Positions 1 through 8,720 of a stretch of DNA of 64,000 nt are shown here, piece by piece (position 1 is the stretch's first letter; each line of letters starts with the position of its first letter). The notes under the pieces were generated by a model that had not been told where the DNA came from, did no database searches, and worked only from the letters and a program-made list of their open reading frames with translations. The position numbers and the translations under genes were made by a program. Location of the stretch: assembly GCA_040080835.1 (NCBI GenBank), contig JBEBHP010000011.1, positions 62,001-126,000 of the forward strand. The letters are read 5' to 3'. This DNA is from SZUA-430 sp040080835. Its GTDB lineage: Bacteria > Pseudomonadota > Alphaproteobacteria > Micropepsales > Micropepsaceae.

Positions 1-101
1 TCTCCAACCCGCCGCTCTGCGCACTCGCATCTCCGAATCAGCGCGTGCAACCGCGAACACCTACAGCAGAAGGCAGCGACGAGATCTGCAAACAGTAGAA
101 A

Positions 102-455
102 TCAGGAAAACAGAGCGCGATAGGCTTCCGGCTTGAACCCGACATGCACTTGGTCCTTTGCCACAAGCACGGGCCGCTTGATCATCGACGGCTGCTTCTG
201 CATCAGCGAAATGGCACGAGCCTCGTTCAGTCCTTGCCTGTCACTGTCTGGAAGGGCGCGAAATGTCGTGCCCGCCTTGTTGAGCAAGACTTCCCATCCG
301 ACTTCTTTCGCCCAGGACTCCAGTATCGACTTTTCGACACCCTCAACCTTGTAGTCATGAAATGCATATTTCACACCGTGCTTGTCCAGCCATGTCCGCG
401 CCTTCTTTATGCTGTCGCAATTTCTGATGCCGTAAACGACAACGCCCCTGGACAT
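102..455 (-). CDS. ArsC/Spx-family (YffB-like) thioredoxin-fold protein
   Basis: About 117 residues, the usual length of the ArsC/YffB family. The N-terminal GIRNCDSIKKA loop matches the YffB signature around the single redox Cys (CDSI, no second Cys). The family includes arsenate reductases, but YffB-type members have no proven arsenate activity and may be glutathione-dependent reductases. I chose ATG 455; an in-frame TTG at 467 is possible but overlaps the upstream gene. It starts 4 bases after the stop of the aldo/keto reductase gene, so the two are probably co-transcribed. There is no ars operon context. Confidence 0.85.
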   Translation of the reverse strand: MSRGVVVYGIRNCDSIKKARTWLDKHGVKYAFHDYKVEGVEKSILESWAKEVGWEVLLNKAGTTFRALPDSDRQGLNEARAISLMQKQPSMIKRPVLVAKDQVHVGFKPEAYRALFS

Positions 456-459
456 GCCG

Positions 460-1380
460 CTAGCCAAGCATGGCCAGTTGTTCTGGCGAAAGCTTCAGCT
501 GCGTTGCACCGATCAATTCCTTCACCTGTGCCACGCTGGTGGCGCTTGCAATCGGCGCGGCAATACCCTCGCGGGTCAAAATCCACGCGAGCGCAATCTG
601 TGCCAATGTGGCACCGGTTTCCGCTGCAATCTTGTCCATCTTGCCAAGCAGCGCGAGTTGGCTCTCCAGATGCTTCCTGGGCGCGCCGAGTCCGCGCGGG
701 CTTTTAGCAAGGTCATCGGCGGTACGGTACTTGCCTGTGAGAAAGCCCGCTGCCAACCCATAATAGGGTAACGCCGCAATCCCATCTCTTACGCAAAGCG
801 CACTCATTGCGCCTTCATGCTGCTCGCGCACGATGAGATTGTACTCATTCTGGATGACCGAGTATGGCGTAAGGTCTTTGTCGAGCGCTGCAGACCGCGC
901 AGCCTGCAGCCTCTCCGCAGTAAAGTTGGATGCACCAACGGCTCTCACCTTGCCTGCTCTCACTTGCGCATCGAAACCGCCTGCAATCACCACAAGTGGT
1001 GTCTGCGTGTCGTCGCGATGCGCATAGTACAGGTCAACGTAATCAGTCTGCAGCCGCCTGAGTGAAGCATCCAGTGACGACGCGATCTTGTCCGGGTGAA
1101 GCCCGCCAGGCTGGTTCGCACCGTTGAGCTTGGTTGCAATTCGCATGTCCGCCCGATGGTTTCGCACCTTCAGCCACTCACCCAGCACCGTTTCCGACTC
1201 GCCCCCTTTGTGCCCGGGAACCCACGCCGAATACATGTCAGCGGTGTCGATCATTCGCCCACCCCCATTATAAAAGGCATCAAGAATGGCAAAGCTGGTT
1301 TCGCGGTTTGCCGTCCATCCGAACACGTTGCCGCCCAACACGAGCCTTATGCCCCCAACGGCTGGGTTCTTCGTGTCCAT
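460..1380 (-). CDS. Aldo/keto reductase
   Basis: About 306 residues, typical for an AKR TIM barrel with NAD(P)H-dependent carbonyl reduction. The catalytic tetrad is readable: Asp and Tyr in IDTADMYSAW, Lys in ATKLNG and His in YYAHRDD. The C-terminal cofactor region carries the usual IASATSVAQVKEL segment. The start at 1380 is preceded by GGAG with 9-base spacing; two earlier in-frame ATGs (1404, 1386) have poorer spacing. It is followed directly by the ArsC-like gene. The substrate is unknown; the sequence resembles the voltage-channel beta-like/YajO branch only in general pattern. Confidence 0.9.
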   Translation of the reverse strand: MDTKNPAVGGIRLVLGGNVFGWTANRETSFAILDAFYNGGGRMIDTADMYSAWVPGHKGGESETVLGEWLKVRNHRADMRIATKLNGANQPGGLHPDKIASSLDASLRRLQTDYVDLYYAHRDDTQTPLVVIAGGFDAQVRAGKVRAVGASNFTAERLQAARSAALDKDLTPYSVIQNEYNLIVREQHEGAMSALCVRDGIAALPYYGLAAGFLTGKYRTADDLAKSPRGLGAPRKHLESQLALLGKMDKIAAETGATLAQIALAWILTREGIAAPIASATSVAQVKELIGATQLKLSPEQLAMLG

Positions 1381-1449
1381 GATCATTCTCTCTCCGTCGC
1401 ACAAGGCACATTGATAGTCGCCGGCATGACAACCGGCAAGCTCTGGGCA

Positions 1450-2313
1450 CTAGCCGTCAATATTTGTAACCCGCTCAGGCTTGCCCGACCAGCGCCAGGC
1501 CATTGTTGGTCGGGAGACGCCAAGCATCATGCCGCCCAGAGCTGCCGGATGAAGCCACAACTGGTCTGCAGTCCGGGACGCGGGCCGCGTCTCTGGCCGA
1601 TCAACTGTGATGTCTTTGCCCGCCGCTGAGCCTTCAATGGCAGGCATCTGGGCGCTCTCCGCAAAGGCCATATAGAAACTCGCACGTTCACGCGTGTAGT
1701 ATCGTCCCATGGTCTTGCTCATGTCTGTCGGCGTAATCACCTCGAAGCGGTGAAGGCGCCCAGCCTCAAAAAGCGTCAGCACACCGGTGTAACCAAACTT
1801 TTCAGAAGTAATTTCAGTGAAGGATGCGGGATTCAGCGCGAAGCAATTTGTGATCTGCCCGACTGCCGCAGCCTGGTTCTGGGCCAGCACCGTCGCTTCA
1901 TAGAAGAAATCAAGCAGGCCCGCGCGCTCGCGTTTCGTTTCGGGCGAAACGACAAAGCGAATTGGTGCGTCTTCAATGGTCAAGGTGATGTAGTGTCGTC
2001 CATCACTTGTCTCCACCGCTGCACCATTTTTCTGCGCGTGTGCAGCCACTCCCGTAGCCCCTGCACTCATTGCTCCTGCCGCGAACAAATGCGCGCGCCC
2101 GCGCCTCTTGAGTTCGTCAGCGATCAACCCGACCCCATCTGGTTCCAGGATTTCAATGTCGCTGCTTCCGGCTCTCAAGGTAGTCCGCGTTGCAGAAAGC
2201 GAAGAAACCCGATCTCGTCCAACCTCTGACGCATCCAGACGGGCCTTCCAGCGTCGAGCAGTTTCTTCTCTGTCTGGCGTGGCAATCAACACGCGGTCAA
2301 TCTCAGTCAGCAC
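1450..2313 (-). CDS. VOC (glyoxalase-like) family protein
   Basis: 287 residues with two beta-alpha-beta-beta-beta halves: an N-terminal half opening LTEIDRVLIATPDREETARRW and a second half with ITLTIEDAPIRFVVSPE. This is the organisation of vicinal-oxygen-chelate proteins (glyoxalases, extradiol dioxygenases, epimerases). I could not pick out a full metal triad with confidence, so the reaction is unknown. The gene follows a hypothetical gene by 42 bases and precedes the aldo/keto reductase by 69 bases, all on the minus strand, so they may form one transcription unit. Confidence 0.7.
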   Translation of the reverse strand: MLTEIDRVLIATPDREETARRWKARLDASEVGRDRVSSLSATRTTLRAGSSDIEILEPDGVGLIADELKRRGRAHLFAAGAMSAGATGVAAHAQKNGAAVETSDGRHYITLTIEDAPIRFVVSPETKRERAGLLDFFYEATVLAQNQAAAVGQITNCFALNPASFTEITSEKFGYTGVLTLFEAGRLHRFEVITPTDMSKTMGRYYTRERASFYMAFAESAQMPAIEGSAAGKDITVDRPETRPASRTADQLWLHPAALGGMMLGVSRPTMAWRWSGKPERVTNIDG

Positions 2314-2355
2314 GTGTTTTCCTTTCGATCAAGTCCATCATGTTGCGCACATCAC

Positions 2356-2706
2356 TCATTGGTTGTCTCGTGAAGGCTCGCGCATTTGCAGGCTGTCGTG
2401 TAACGGGATCATGATGAGTTTCATCCATTCATCAATGGACCCAAATCGCGCTGTCACGGGCCAGCGCGGGTCGGGCTCCGGCTTTTGCCGCCAGGTAAGA
2501 TGAACTTCTGCGACGGATCCATCCTGAAGTGCAAACAAGGCATCGTCGCAGTCATCTCGCCGCGCAATGAGCGTGAACTTCAACCCAGCAAGCACATGCT
2601 GCGGCGAGAGCTCAAGCGCCAGTTCCCTTTCCAACCCATCGCGTACGACTTGATCTTCCACTGGATACCAGGGATCAAGCCAGATGAATTTGCCGTTGTC
2701 GTTCAT
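2356..2706 (-). CDS. Hypothetical protein, 116 aa
   Basis: A small soluble protein without signal peptide or membrane segment. It has a Trp/Pro-rich opening (KFIWLDPWYPVEDQ) and a conserved-looking HLTWRQKPEPDPRWP stretch, reminiscent of short conserved hypothetical proteins whose C-terminal helix follows a phrase like EWM. I cannot assign a family. Reading frame, start position and placement 42 bases upstream of the VOC gene support a real gene; the function is not inferable. Confidence 0.65.
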   Translation of the reverse strand: MNDNGKFIWLDPWYPVEDQVVRDGLERELALELSPQHVLAGLKFTLIARRDDCDDALFALQDGSVAEVHLTWRQKPEPDPRWPVTARFGSIDEWMKLIMIPLHDSLQMREPSRDNQ

Positions 2707-2822
2707 GCACCAGCTGCCCGCACGCTCCTGCCCTCCCGCAAACCAAACTATAGTCTTGGCAGGATTTCGTGGCTATGAGAATACGCCAGCACAGCAGAGT
2801 TTCACTTATCGGAACCACGAAC

Positions 2823-3695
2823 ATGAAAGATCCCATAGCCATTCTGGGTGCCAATGGCGTTTATGCAAGGCATCTCATACCTCGACTGATCGGAGCGGGC
2901 TATCCTGTGTCAGCGATCGTCCGCCGAGCAGACGCCGCTGGCACTGCTCGAGCATCAGGCGCGACCATCAAGGTTGCTGACATATTCGACACGCCATCCA
3001 TGACGGCTGCATTTGAAGGATGCACGATGGCGATCAATCTTGCCACGTCCCTGCCCGGACCTAGCGGTCGGGGCGACTTCCAGGCCAACGACCGACTTCG
3101 CGTGGAGGGTGTTCCGAACTTCGTCGAAGCATGCCGCAGGTCCGGCGTCCGGCGCATCCTCCAGCAAAGCATTGCCTTCGTGAATGCATCAGGCAACGCA
3201 GACTGGTCAGACGAGGATACCGTCTATCATCCAGCCGAAGACTCGATTGCGACAAGAGCCATTGCAGCGGCACTTCAAATGGAAGGCAGCATCAGGAGTT
3301 CCGATCTCGACTGGGTGATCCTGCGGGGCGGACTGTTCTATGGACCCGGAACAGGCTTTGATGACGACTGGTACGCACGCGCTTCCGCAGGAAAGCTGCG
3401 TATTCCCGGCGAAGGATCAGACTACGTATCCCTCATTCATATTGCAGACATGGCAGCAGCAACGATTGCGACCATCCAAAATTGGCCATCGCACTCGGCC
3501 CTCATCGTGTGTGACGACGAACCCGGGAAATGGCGCGATGTCTTTGAATTCATCTCCTCAAGTCTGGGTGTATCGGTGCCCGAAAGCGGCGGAAGAGTTG
3601 GCTTCCCTTCCTTCAGACTTCGAAACACCCGCGCCCGCATGGCTCTCGGCTGGCAGCCGTTCTACCGCTCATTCAGGGAAGGCCTCGCGCGCTGA
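2823..3695 (+). CDS. NAD(P)-dependent epimerase/NmrA-like SDR
   Basis: About 290 residues with an atypical (extended) short-chain dehydrogenase fold. The N-terminus AILGANGVYARHLIPRL is the Rossmann dinucleotide loop. A later LRGGLFYGPGTG segment is typical of UDP-sugar epimerase/NmrA-like proteins. The longer frame starting at 2769 adds 18 residues before this Rossmann strand, so I prefer ATG 2823, preceded by a weak GGAA. The substrate is unknown. It is transcribed convergently with the ubiquitin-like gene, stops 14 bases apart. Confidence 0.85.
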   Translation: MKDPIAILGANGVYARHLIPRLIGAGYPVSAIVRRADAAGTARASGATIKVADIFDTPSMTAAFEGCTMAINLATSLPGPSGRGDFQANDRLRVEGVPNFVEACRRSGVRRILQQSIAFVNASGNADWSDEDTVYHPAEDSIATRAIAAALQMEGSIRSSDLDWVILRGGLFYGPGTGFDDDWYARASAGKLRIPGEGSDYVSLIHIADMAAATIATIQNWPSHSALIVCDDEPGKWRDVFEFISSSLGVSVPESGGRVGFPSFRLRNTRARMALGWQPFYRSFREGLAR

Positions 3696-3709
3696 TCATG
3701 TCGGCACCA

Positions 3710-4036
3710 TTAGCCTCCGCGCAATCGCATCACAAGGTGCAGAGTATCGCCGGTTGACACTTTGTAGTCTGCCAGGGTGTGAGCGTCCTCGAGCTGCTGC
3801 CCGTGATAGATGAGACGCTGCTCGGAAGCGGGATAGCCTTCCTTGGCCTCCAGCTTTTCTTTTACAGCCTTGATCGTGTCATCCGTGTCGACATCCAGTT
3901 GGATGGCTTTTGCGGTAAGCGTCTTTATCGTAATCTTAAGCGCCGTTGCATGGGAAACGGATGCCATCGGCATGACCGACAGCGCGGCTCCAATAATGAC
4001 GGACGCAATCCTTGATCGAAGAATATGGTTCCGCAT
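3710..4036 (-). CDS. Secreted ubiquitin homologue ending in RLRGG
   Basis: About 108 residues. Residues 1-30 form a signal peptide (MRNHILRSR, hydrophobic core, SVSHA cleavage site). The mature part holds exactly 76 aligned residues that match human ubiquitin at 42 positions in my hand alignment. Conserved are Lys6, 11, 27, 29 and 33, the Leu8/Ile44/Val70 patch, His68 and the tail RLRGG followed directly by a stop, so no processing is needed to expose Gly-Gly. Lys48 is Gln and Lys63 is Thr. ATG 4036 has a GAGG ribosome site that overlaps the stop of the upstream gene, 8 bases away, which suggests translational coupling. Export would place it in the periplasm or outside the cell, away from ATP-dependent E1 enzymes. 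Eukaryotic origin by transfer is likely but not shown. No E1, E2, E3 or deubiquitinase was recognised nearby. Confidence 0.93.
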   Translation of the reverse strand: MRNHILRSRIASVIIGAALSVMPMASVSHATALKITIKTLTAKAIQLDVDTDDTIKAVKEKLEAKEGYPASEQRLIYHGQQLEDAHTLADYKVSTGDTLHLVMRLRGG

Positions 4037-4044
4037 GTGTAGCC

Positions 4045-4644
4045 TCAATAAGGGTTTGAACTGCAGGATACGTTGGCGCCTTTGGAAGCACGTTCGCAAT
4101 TGGCCCGGTTTTGAGCTTTCCGTTCTTCCTCCGCTCGACGCATGTAGTCCGGCTGCTCATACTGGCCGGTCCCTTGGCCCGCGGCTTGATCAGGGCCGAC
4201 AGGCGTATCATTGACCGCCTCGAGGGCGCTCTCGCCCGCATAGTCCAGACCGATAGTCCTCGCCTGTCCCATGCAAAGCTGGTCTTCGACCAGACCACCC
4301 AGGTGGTGGAGAGTGTAGTACAGCGAGAACGCGACCATCACATATCCTTGCGGTTGATACTCCCATTGCTCCGGCACCAGCTTCCATCCACCAGCGGTTT
4401 GCTCCAGCGAAACGTAGTAGGATCCTGTTGGCGTGTTTCCACCAGCGTCAGGGCTGAACGCAAATCGTCCGCGCAATCCATAGGGTTCTGAGGCATCGGG
4501 CCAGATGTCGACAGTCGCTTTTTGCGAGATCCCCTGGCAAAGATATGTACCTTGCCAGTGTCCGGTTGGCGGTTCGCCCGCAAGTGCCACACACGGCACG
4601 AAGGTCACAAGACCGAACAATCCGGCCATTAAACTGAAGCGCAT
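4045..4644 (-). CDS. Secreted hypothetical protein coupled to the ubiquitin-like gene
   Basis: About 199 residues. A signal peptide (MRFSLMAGLFGLVTF, ending VALAGE) is followed by a predicted beta-rich domain (GHWQGTYLCQG to VMVAFSLYY) and a hydrophilic tail rich in Gln, Glu and Arg. The mature part has four cysteines, enough for two disulfides, which fits the periplasm. ATG 4644 has an AAGGGA site at good spacing; the upstream in-frame ATG at 4707 would put 21 charged residues before the signal. Its TGA lies 8 bases before the ubiquitin-like start and forms part of that gene's ribosome site. I do not recognise the family. Co-expression with the ubiquitin-like protein is the best clue to its role. 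Confidence 0.75.
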   Translation of the reverse strand: MRFSLMAGLFGLVTFVPCVALAGEPPTGHWQGTYLCQGISQKATVDIWPDASEPYGLRGRFAFSPDAGGNTPTGSYYVSLEQTAGGWKLVPEQWEYQPQGYVMVAFSLYYTLHHLGGLVEDQLCMGQARTIGLDYAGESALEAVNDTPVGPDQAAGQGTGQYEQPDYMRRAEEERKAQNRANCERASKGANVSCSSNPY

Positions 4645-4714
4645 CCGAGGTTCCCTTCGTCGACTCTGGCAGCGTTCATTTAGGGTTTGACTGACAGCCG
4701 CGTCCATACCTCAC

Positions 4715-6463
4715 CTAAGGTATGGCGTGGCTCGACGGCACCGCCAACCAACCAAAAATGTCATCAAAGACGGCCTGTTCCAGATAGGACCCCGTGTCCT
4801 TCAGAATATGGAGCGTTGCGCATGGATGATTGCCAAAAGCTTCCACGCTATCACTCGCCGGAAGCCCGGGATGGTCAGCACCATGCCAAACGCTGATCGG
4901 ACAGGTAAGTCCAGACGGATCCTCACGAGCGCCACTGGCGAAGAGCGTCAATTCAGCAGCCAGTCCCGCACCGGTCCGTTCAAGCGCATCAAATATTACG
5001 GCATCGAAATAGTCCCGGAACTCAGGCTCGGCGACGCGCCGTGCATCAGCGACAGACCGCTCAGCGTAGTGGCGCATCAGAGATCGTACAAGAGAGACAC
5101 GAATGCCGCGATGCATCAACTCGGCGACCCCGGGGATAATCCATGATTGGCGGAAGAGGGCCGACAGCACCGATCGCCGATCATTCGCAAGCGACCGCCC
5201 GAGGGCAGGAGACCTCAGCGCCAGCCGCCGAACGCGACCATTGAGCCGCTTTGCGGCAGCTACCGCAAACGCTCCGCCGTATCCGTCTCCGAAAAGCGCG
5301 ACGCTGCTGATTTTGAGTTTATTCAGCAACGCCTCTGCGTCTTCTGCGATGCTGGCAAAAGTATAGTCGCTTCGGGGCGTGGACTGGCCAAAGCCAGGCC
5401 TTTCAAAAGCGATGAGACGCACTCGAAATTTTTCTGCCGCACGGGAGATCTCCGGCATGACAAGGCTAGCGGCAAGTCCGACATGAAAATACAGCGTTGC
5501 TGGACAAGTTGAACAGCCATACTCCCTGTAAAAAATTCGTCGCCCGTCTGGCAGCACCACAAACCGGCGGGGAGTTGCGTCTGTCAGTGTCGGCGTAGCC
5601 CGCGCGGCTCGCTCGGGGAATTTCGAGAGGTCAGTCATCAGGCGAATCAGTTCGCTCTGTCGTCGCGCACCAGTCTTCGCGAATATGTTTTTCAGGTGCG
5701 TCCGCGCAGTGAGAACGGACACGTCCAGCTCTTTCGCCGCCTCGCTGATCTGCAAGCCTTGCAGCAGTTTCGCTGCGAGCCGAGCCTCCGCCACCGTCAG
5801 ACCAAGGCGACGCGTCACGCTATCGTCTTTCGCACTGGCCGTGCGATCGGACAACAGCACCAGTGCACAGAGCGGTTCCGCCCACGCTGGTCCCAACTTG
5901 AATTCGGCCGCCAGGGGTTCGGGGAAAATCTCGCGCGGCAGAGCCACACCAAAACAACGTTCATTGCCTGCGTCATTTGCAAGCGTGAACGGTGCAAGCG
6001 TTGGCTCGTTCCTTTGGAACGAAGTCGCAAGCGCTTCCTCAATTACCCTGCAGCACGCACCGGAAAACGCAGGCGCTTGTCCCACAGCCAGCGGCTTCGT
6101 CAGAAACGGTGCAAGACGTGACGACGCCGCTCCGGCGACAGCCCGCACTCTGTTCTCTGATGTCAACAGTATAGCGTCCCACGGCGATCTCTCGACATCG
6201 TCTGGTGCGCGTCCCGCGTTCAGGCGCTCAATCATCTGCGCAGCGCGCGCGGCATGACTGAGTATGCTGCTGGCAACCGCATCCTTGGCCGGGTCGAGTG
6301 GCACTGGCAATGCGTCGACCGCTGCGATCACATCGTCCCAGCGCGCAGGCTCATCAGCAAAGGCGTAAAGCGCTTCGACCACCGCCAGCGCTGCCGCGGC
6401 CGATTTGGGGTCTGAGTTCCGGGTAGATGCAGCCACGCCACCACTACAGTTGATTGCCGTCAT
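4715..6463 (-). CDS. LuxR-type regulator fused to a degenerate alpha/beta-hydrolase
   Basis: 582 residues. The N-terminal 210 residues are an unassigned sensory-like region. Residues 219-277 are a LuxR/GerE helix-turn-helix (LTVAEARLAAKLLQGLQI, then KELDVSVLTARTHLKNIF). Residues 300-575 are an alpha/beta-hydrolase fold with the ERPGFGQS strand. The nucleophile elbow reads FGDGYGG (391-397) where active enzymes have GHSxGG, so the Ser is Gly394. The usual C-terminal GH is GS (KDTGSYLEQ). Catalysis is therefore unlikely and a ligand-sensing role is my inference. It lies 70 bases upstream of the secreted-protein/ubiquitin pair on the same strand and may control it. Confidence 0.85.
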   Translation of the reverse strand: MTAINCSGGVAASTRNSDPKSAAAALAVVEALYAFADEPARWDDVIAAVDALPVPLDPAKDAVASSILSHAARAAQMIERLNAGRAPDDVERSPWDAILLTSENRVRAVAGAASSRLAPFLTKPLAVGQAPAFSGACCRVIEEALATSFQRNEPTLAPFTLANDAGNERCFGVALPREIFPEPLAAEFKLGPAWAEPLCALVLLSDRTASAKDDSVTRRLGLTVAEARLAAKLLQGLQISEAAKELDVSVLTARTHLKNIFAKTGARRQSELIRLMTDLSKFPERAARATPTLTDATPRRFVVLPDGRRIFYREYGCSTCPATLYFHVGLAASLVMPEISRAAEKFRVRLIAFERPGFGQSTPRSDYTFASIAEDAEALLNKLKISSVALFGDGYGGAFAVAAAKRLNGRVRRLALRSPALGRSLANDRRSVLSALFRQSWIIPGVAELMHRGIRVSLVRSLMRHYAERSVADARRVAEPEFRDYFDAVIFDALERTGAGLAAELTLFASGAREDPSGLTCPISVWHGADHPGLPASDSVEAFGNHPCATLHILKDTGSYLEQAVFDDIFGWLAVPSSHAIP

Positions 6464-6565
6464 TGATCAGAGTGCATTTGCGTCGAAGTTCACCAAAATC
6501 ATACCGGTTCCCCGCAGGCGAAAATCGGGAACACCCGCCAACATCAACCCGGCATTCAGTCAGTT

Positions 6566-8086
6566 TCAGTATTGACCGTATCGCCCCTTGACCGTGCCAA
6601 GTAGCGCTGCTGCATCATAGCCGACCCCGTCCTTGAATACAGTCTCCACCTGCTCGATGGCGTTGATGTCGGTTGACGGATCGCCATTCACAAGCACCAG
6701 ATCCGCACGTTTTCCAACAGCAATGGAACCAATATGGTCTGCAAGACCAAGATAGGTCGCCCCGTTCAGTGTTCCGATCCTAATTGCCTCCAATGGGCTG
6801 AACCCGGCCTCGACCAGCAACTCCAGGGCTCGATGGTTGCCAAACCCAGGAATCACCTGTCCGCCCCCAGTCGGGTCTGGACCTGCAATCAGCAATCCAC
6901 CTGCAGCGACGAACGCCCGTTCAAGACCAAGTTCATTGGCCCAGATTTTGTTCAGAACCGCAACGCGCTCGGGCTTGCGCGTCAGAATCAAGGCACTGAT
7001 ATGCTGATAGTCCGTCCGCGCCGCATCGCTCATGAAGGCGAGCTGGCGCGGGGACAGTCCGTGATAGGTGGGCGAGCCTGTCTCGAACACGGGAAGTGTG
7101 GATGTCAGCGCCACGTGATGCGCAACCAGGGTTGCAATCAGCGCCTTCGCATCTGCTCCTGCCGGATCCATGTTCAGCAAGGTCTGTTCGCCCGGGCTCT
7201 TCGGACACTTGTCCGGTTCCTTGCCCGGATCGTTTTGCGTATTGACGTAGAACCCGTGTTCGAGATCATCGATTCCCATCGCCGCCGCTTCCGGATATGT
7301 CACAGCGCACAAATGTCCAGTAATTTTCAGCCCGCGTGCATGCACCGCCTTGATGGCCGCCTGCAGCTCGGCGCGCGTGATGTTCATATAGGCTTTGAAT
7401 GACGTGACACCCTGGTCCGCCCAGAAATTCACCGTTCGGACGGTATCCGCCACGCCATCCAGCGGATGCATTTGGATAAAGGGACTGCTCGCTCCTTCCA
7501 GGTAAGGTCCGGTCACATCCATGTGCGGTCCGGGAAGCGTCCCGGCATCAATCGCGCGTTTCACGTTCAGGTCTGTATAGGGCTCGACGCTGCCTGTGGT
7601 TCGTAGCGTGGTCACCCCATTCGCGAGGTAAAGTCGCGGCGATGAAAACGCCATCTGCGGAATCATGAGCGGAGAATCCGAATGGCCACTGTCATCAAGG
7701 TTTGGCCGCGCAATGTAAAACTGGTGATCATGCATGCCGACGATGCCGGGCATCACGCTCTTCCCGTTGGCGTCGATGATCGTGTAACCGTCCGGCACGG
7801 CTTCCGTGCCGGTGTTCACTGCCTTTATCCTGTTGCCGTCTATGAGCAATGTGCGATCGTTCTGTGCCGGCGCGCCGGTGCCGTCAATCACACGCACGTG
7901 CGTGAGCGCAATCCTTCCAAGGGGCACCTTTACAAAGGCCTTGACCACATCGCTCAGCGTCGATGGAGGGACAGGAAGTATCCCGGCAGCAGCATGTGCT
8001 TGAACCTGTTCCGCCCCCGCAGCATTCGCGTGCACCGTCACGATCAGCGCCATCAACATGGCAAGCCAGGTCCATTTGAGTCGCAT
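6566..8086 (-). CDS. Secreted metal-dependent amidohydrolase
   Basis: About 506 residues with a signal peptide (MRLKWTWLAMLMALIV, ANAAGAEQ) and the amidohydrolase/imidazolonepropionase-like architecture. Features include the N-terminal beta-sandwich strand followed by VMPGIVGMHDHQ (metal HxH), ITGHLC and LEHGFY histidines in the barrel, and a C-terminal GKRADLVLVNGDP segment that is standard for the family. Substrates in such exported members include dipeptides and cyclic amides; none can be assigned here. ATG 8086 has a GGGGAAGTG ribosome site and removes 13 non-signal residues of the longer frame. Confidence 0.9.
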   Translation of the reverse strand: MRLKWTWLAMLMALIVTVHANAAGAEQVQAHAAAGILPVPPSTLSDVVKAFVKVPLGRIALTHVRVIDGTGAPAQNDRTLLIDGNRIKAVNTGTEAVPDGYTIIDANGKSVMPGIVGMHDHQFYIARPNLDDSGHSDSPLMIPQMAFSSPRLYLANGVTTLRTTGSVEPYTDLNVKRAIDAGTLPGPHMDVTGPYLEGASSPFIQMHPLDGVADTVRTVNFWADQGVTSFKAYMNITRAELQAAIKAVHARGLKITGHLCAVTYPEAAAMGIDDLEHGFYVNTQNDPGKEPDKCPKSPGEQTLLNMDPAGADAKALIATLVAHHVALTSTLPVFETGSPTYHGLSPRQLAFMSDAARTDYQHISALILTRKPERVAVLNKIWANELGLERAFVAAGGLLIAGPDPTGGGQVIPGFGNHRALELLVEAGFSPLEAIRIGTLNGATYLGLADHIGSIAVGKRADLVLVNGDPSTDINAIEQVETVFKDGVGYDAAALLGTVKGRYGQY

Positions 8087-8232
8087 CACTTCCCCACATT
8101 TCCGGATGAACACCACACTATACAAACACCCTCAGCCGCAACAGCCGGAACATTCAGGCCCCGCCTGATTCATGTCGCCCGAGCCTCGAAACGGACTATA
8201 CTGCGACCGCTACACTTCATCAGGAGCATGCT

Positions 8233-8712
8233 ATGTACGCACCCGTGCGCCTTGGGCTGGCAATGGCGATCACAGCTTCGTTCAGCGTGGCGTCCTGCGC
8301 CGAAGGTCCAACGCAGTCGAGCCGCATTGATCGTCTGGTTTCGACAACCTCGTTCGGCATGTGCGTGGGATATTGCCGGACCCGCCTTGAGATCACCCCG
8401 GATGCCGCAGTCCTGCTGCGCGAGCCGGGTGGCCGCGGGGGCACCACCCTGCCCACCCAGCGCTTCAAAGTCACACTGTCGCCAGCCGAATGGCAAGACA
8501 TCACGCGGCTCGCTGAAGCAACAAAGTTCGACGGGCTGCCCGCAGTGATTGGCTGTCCCGATTGCGCTGACGGAGGCGCGGAGTCTCTCGAAATCTCAGG
8601 ATCAGGCGGCACCAAATCCGTCAGCTTCGATCATGGCGCCGATATCCAGCCCCTCCAGCCACTGCTCGACCATGTTCGAGCATTGCGCTCGAAGCTGACG
8701 CCAGGAAATTAG
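8233..8712 (+). CDS. Putative lipoprotein, DUF6438-like
   Basis: 159 residues. An N-terminal hydrophobic segment ends in VASC at residues 19-22, a good lipobox. The next region, TTSFGMCVGYCRTRLEITPD, has the CxxxC spacing of small proteins I associate with DUF6438, but I cannot confirm this without a profile search. Two further cysteines lie in GCPDCADGG. Expected location is the outer or inner membrane facing the periplasm. ATG 8233 is preceded by AGGAGCATGCT, a usable ribosome site. The gene stands alone on the plus strand, converging with the next membrane-protein gene. Confidence 0.7.
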   Translation: MYAPVRLGLAMAITASFSVASCAEGPTQSSRIDRLVSTTSFGMCVGYCRTRLEITPDAAVLLREPGGRGGTTLPTQRFKVTLSPAEWQDITRLAEATKFDGLPAVIGCPDCADGGAESLEISGSGGTKSVSFDHGADIQPLQPLLDHVRALRSKLTPGN

Positions 8713-8720
8713 CAGCGCAC

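Noticed and set aside
1..101. Possible 3' end of a gene entering from the left
   Set aside because: Two of the three plus frames are open at the edge and neither is recognisable, so no call is made.
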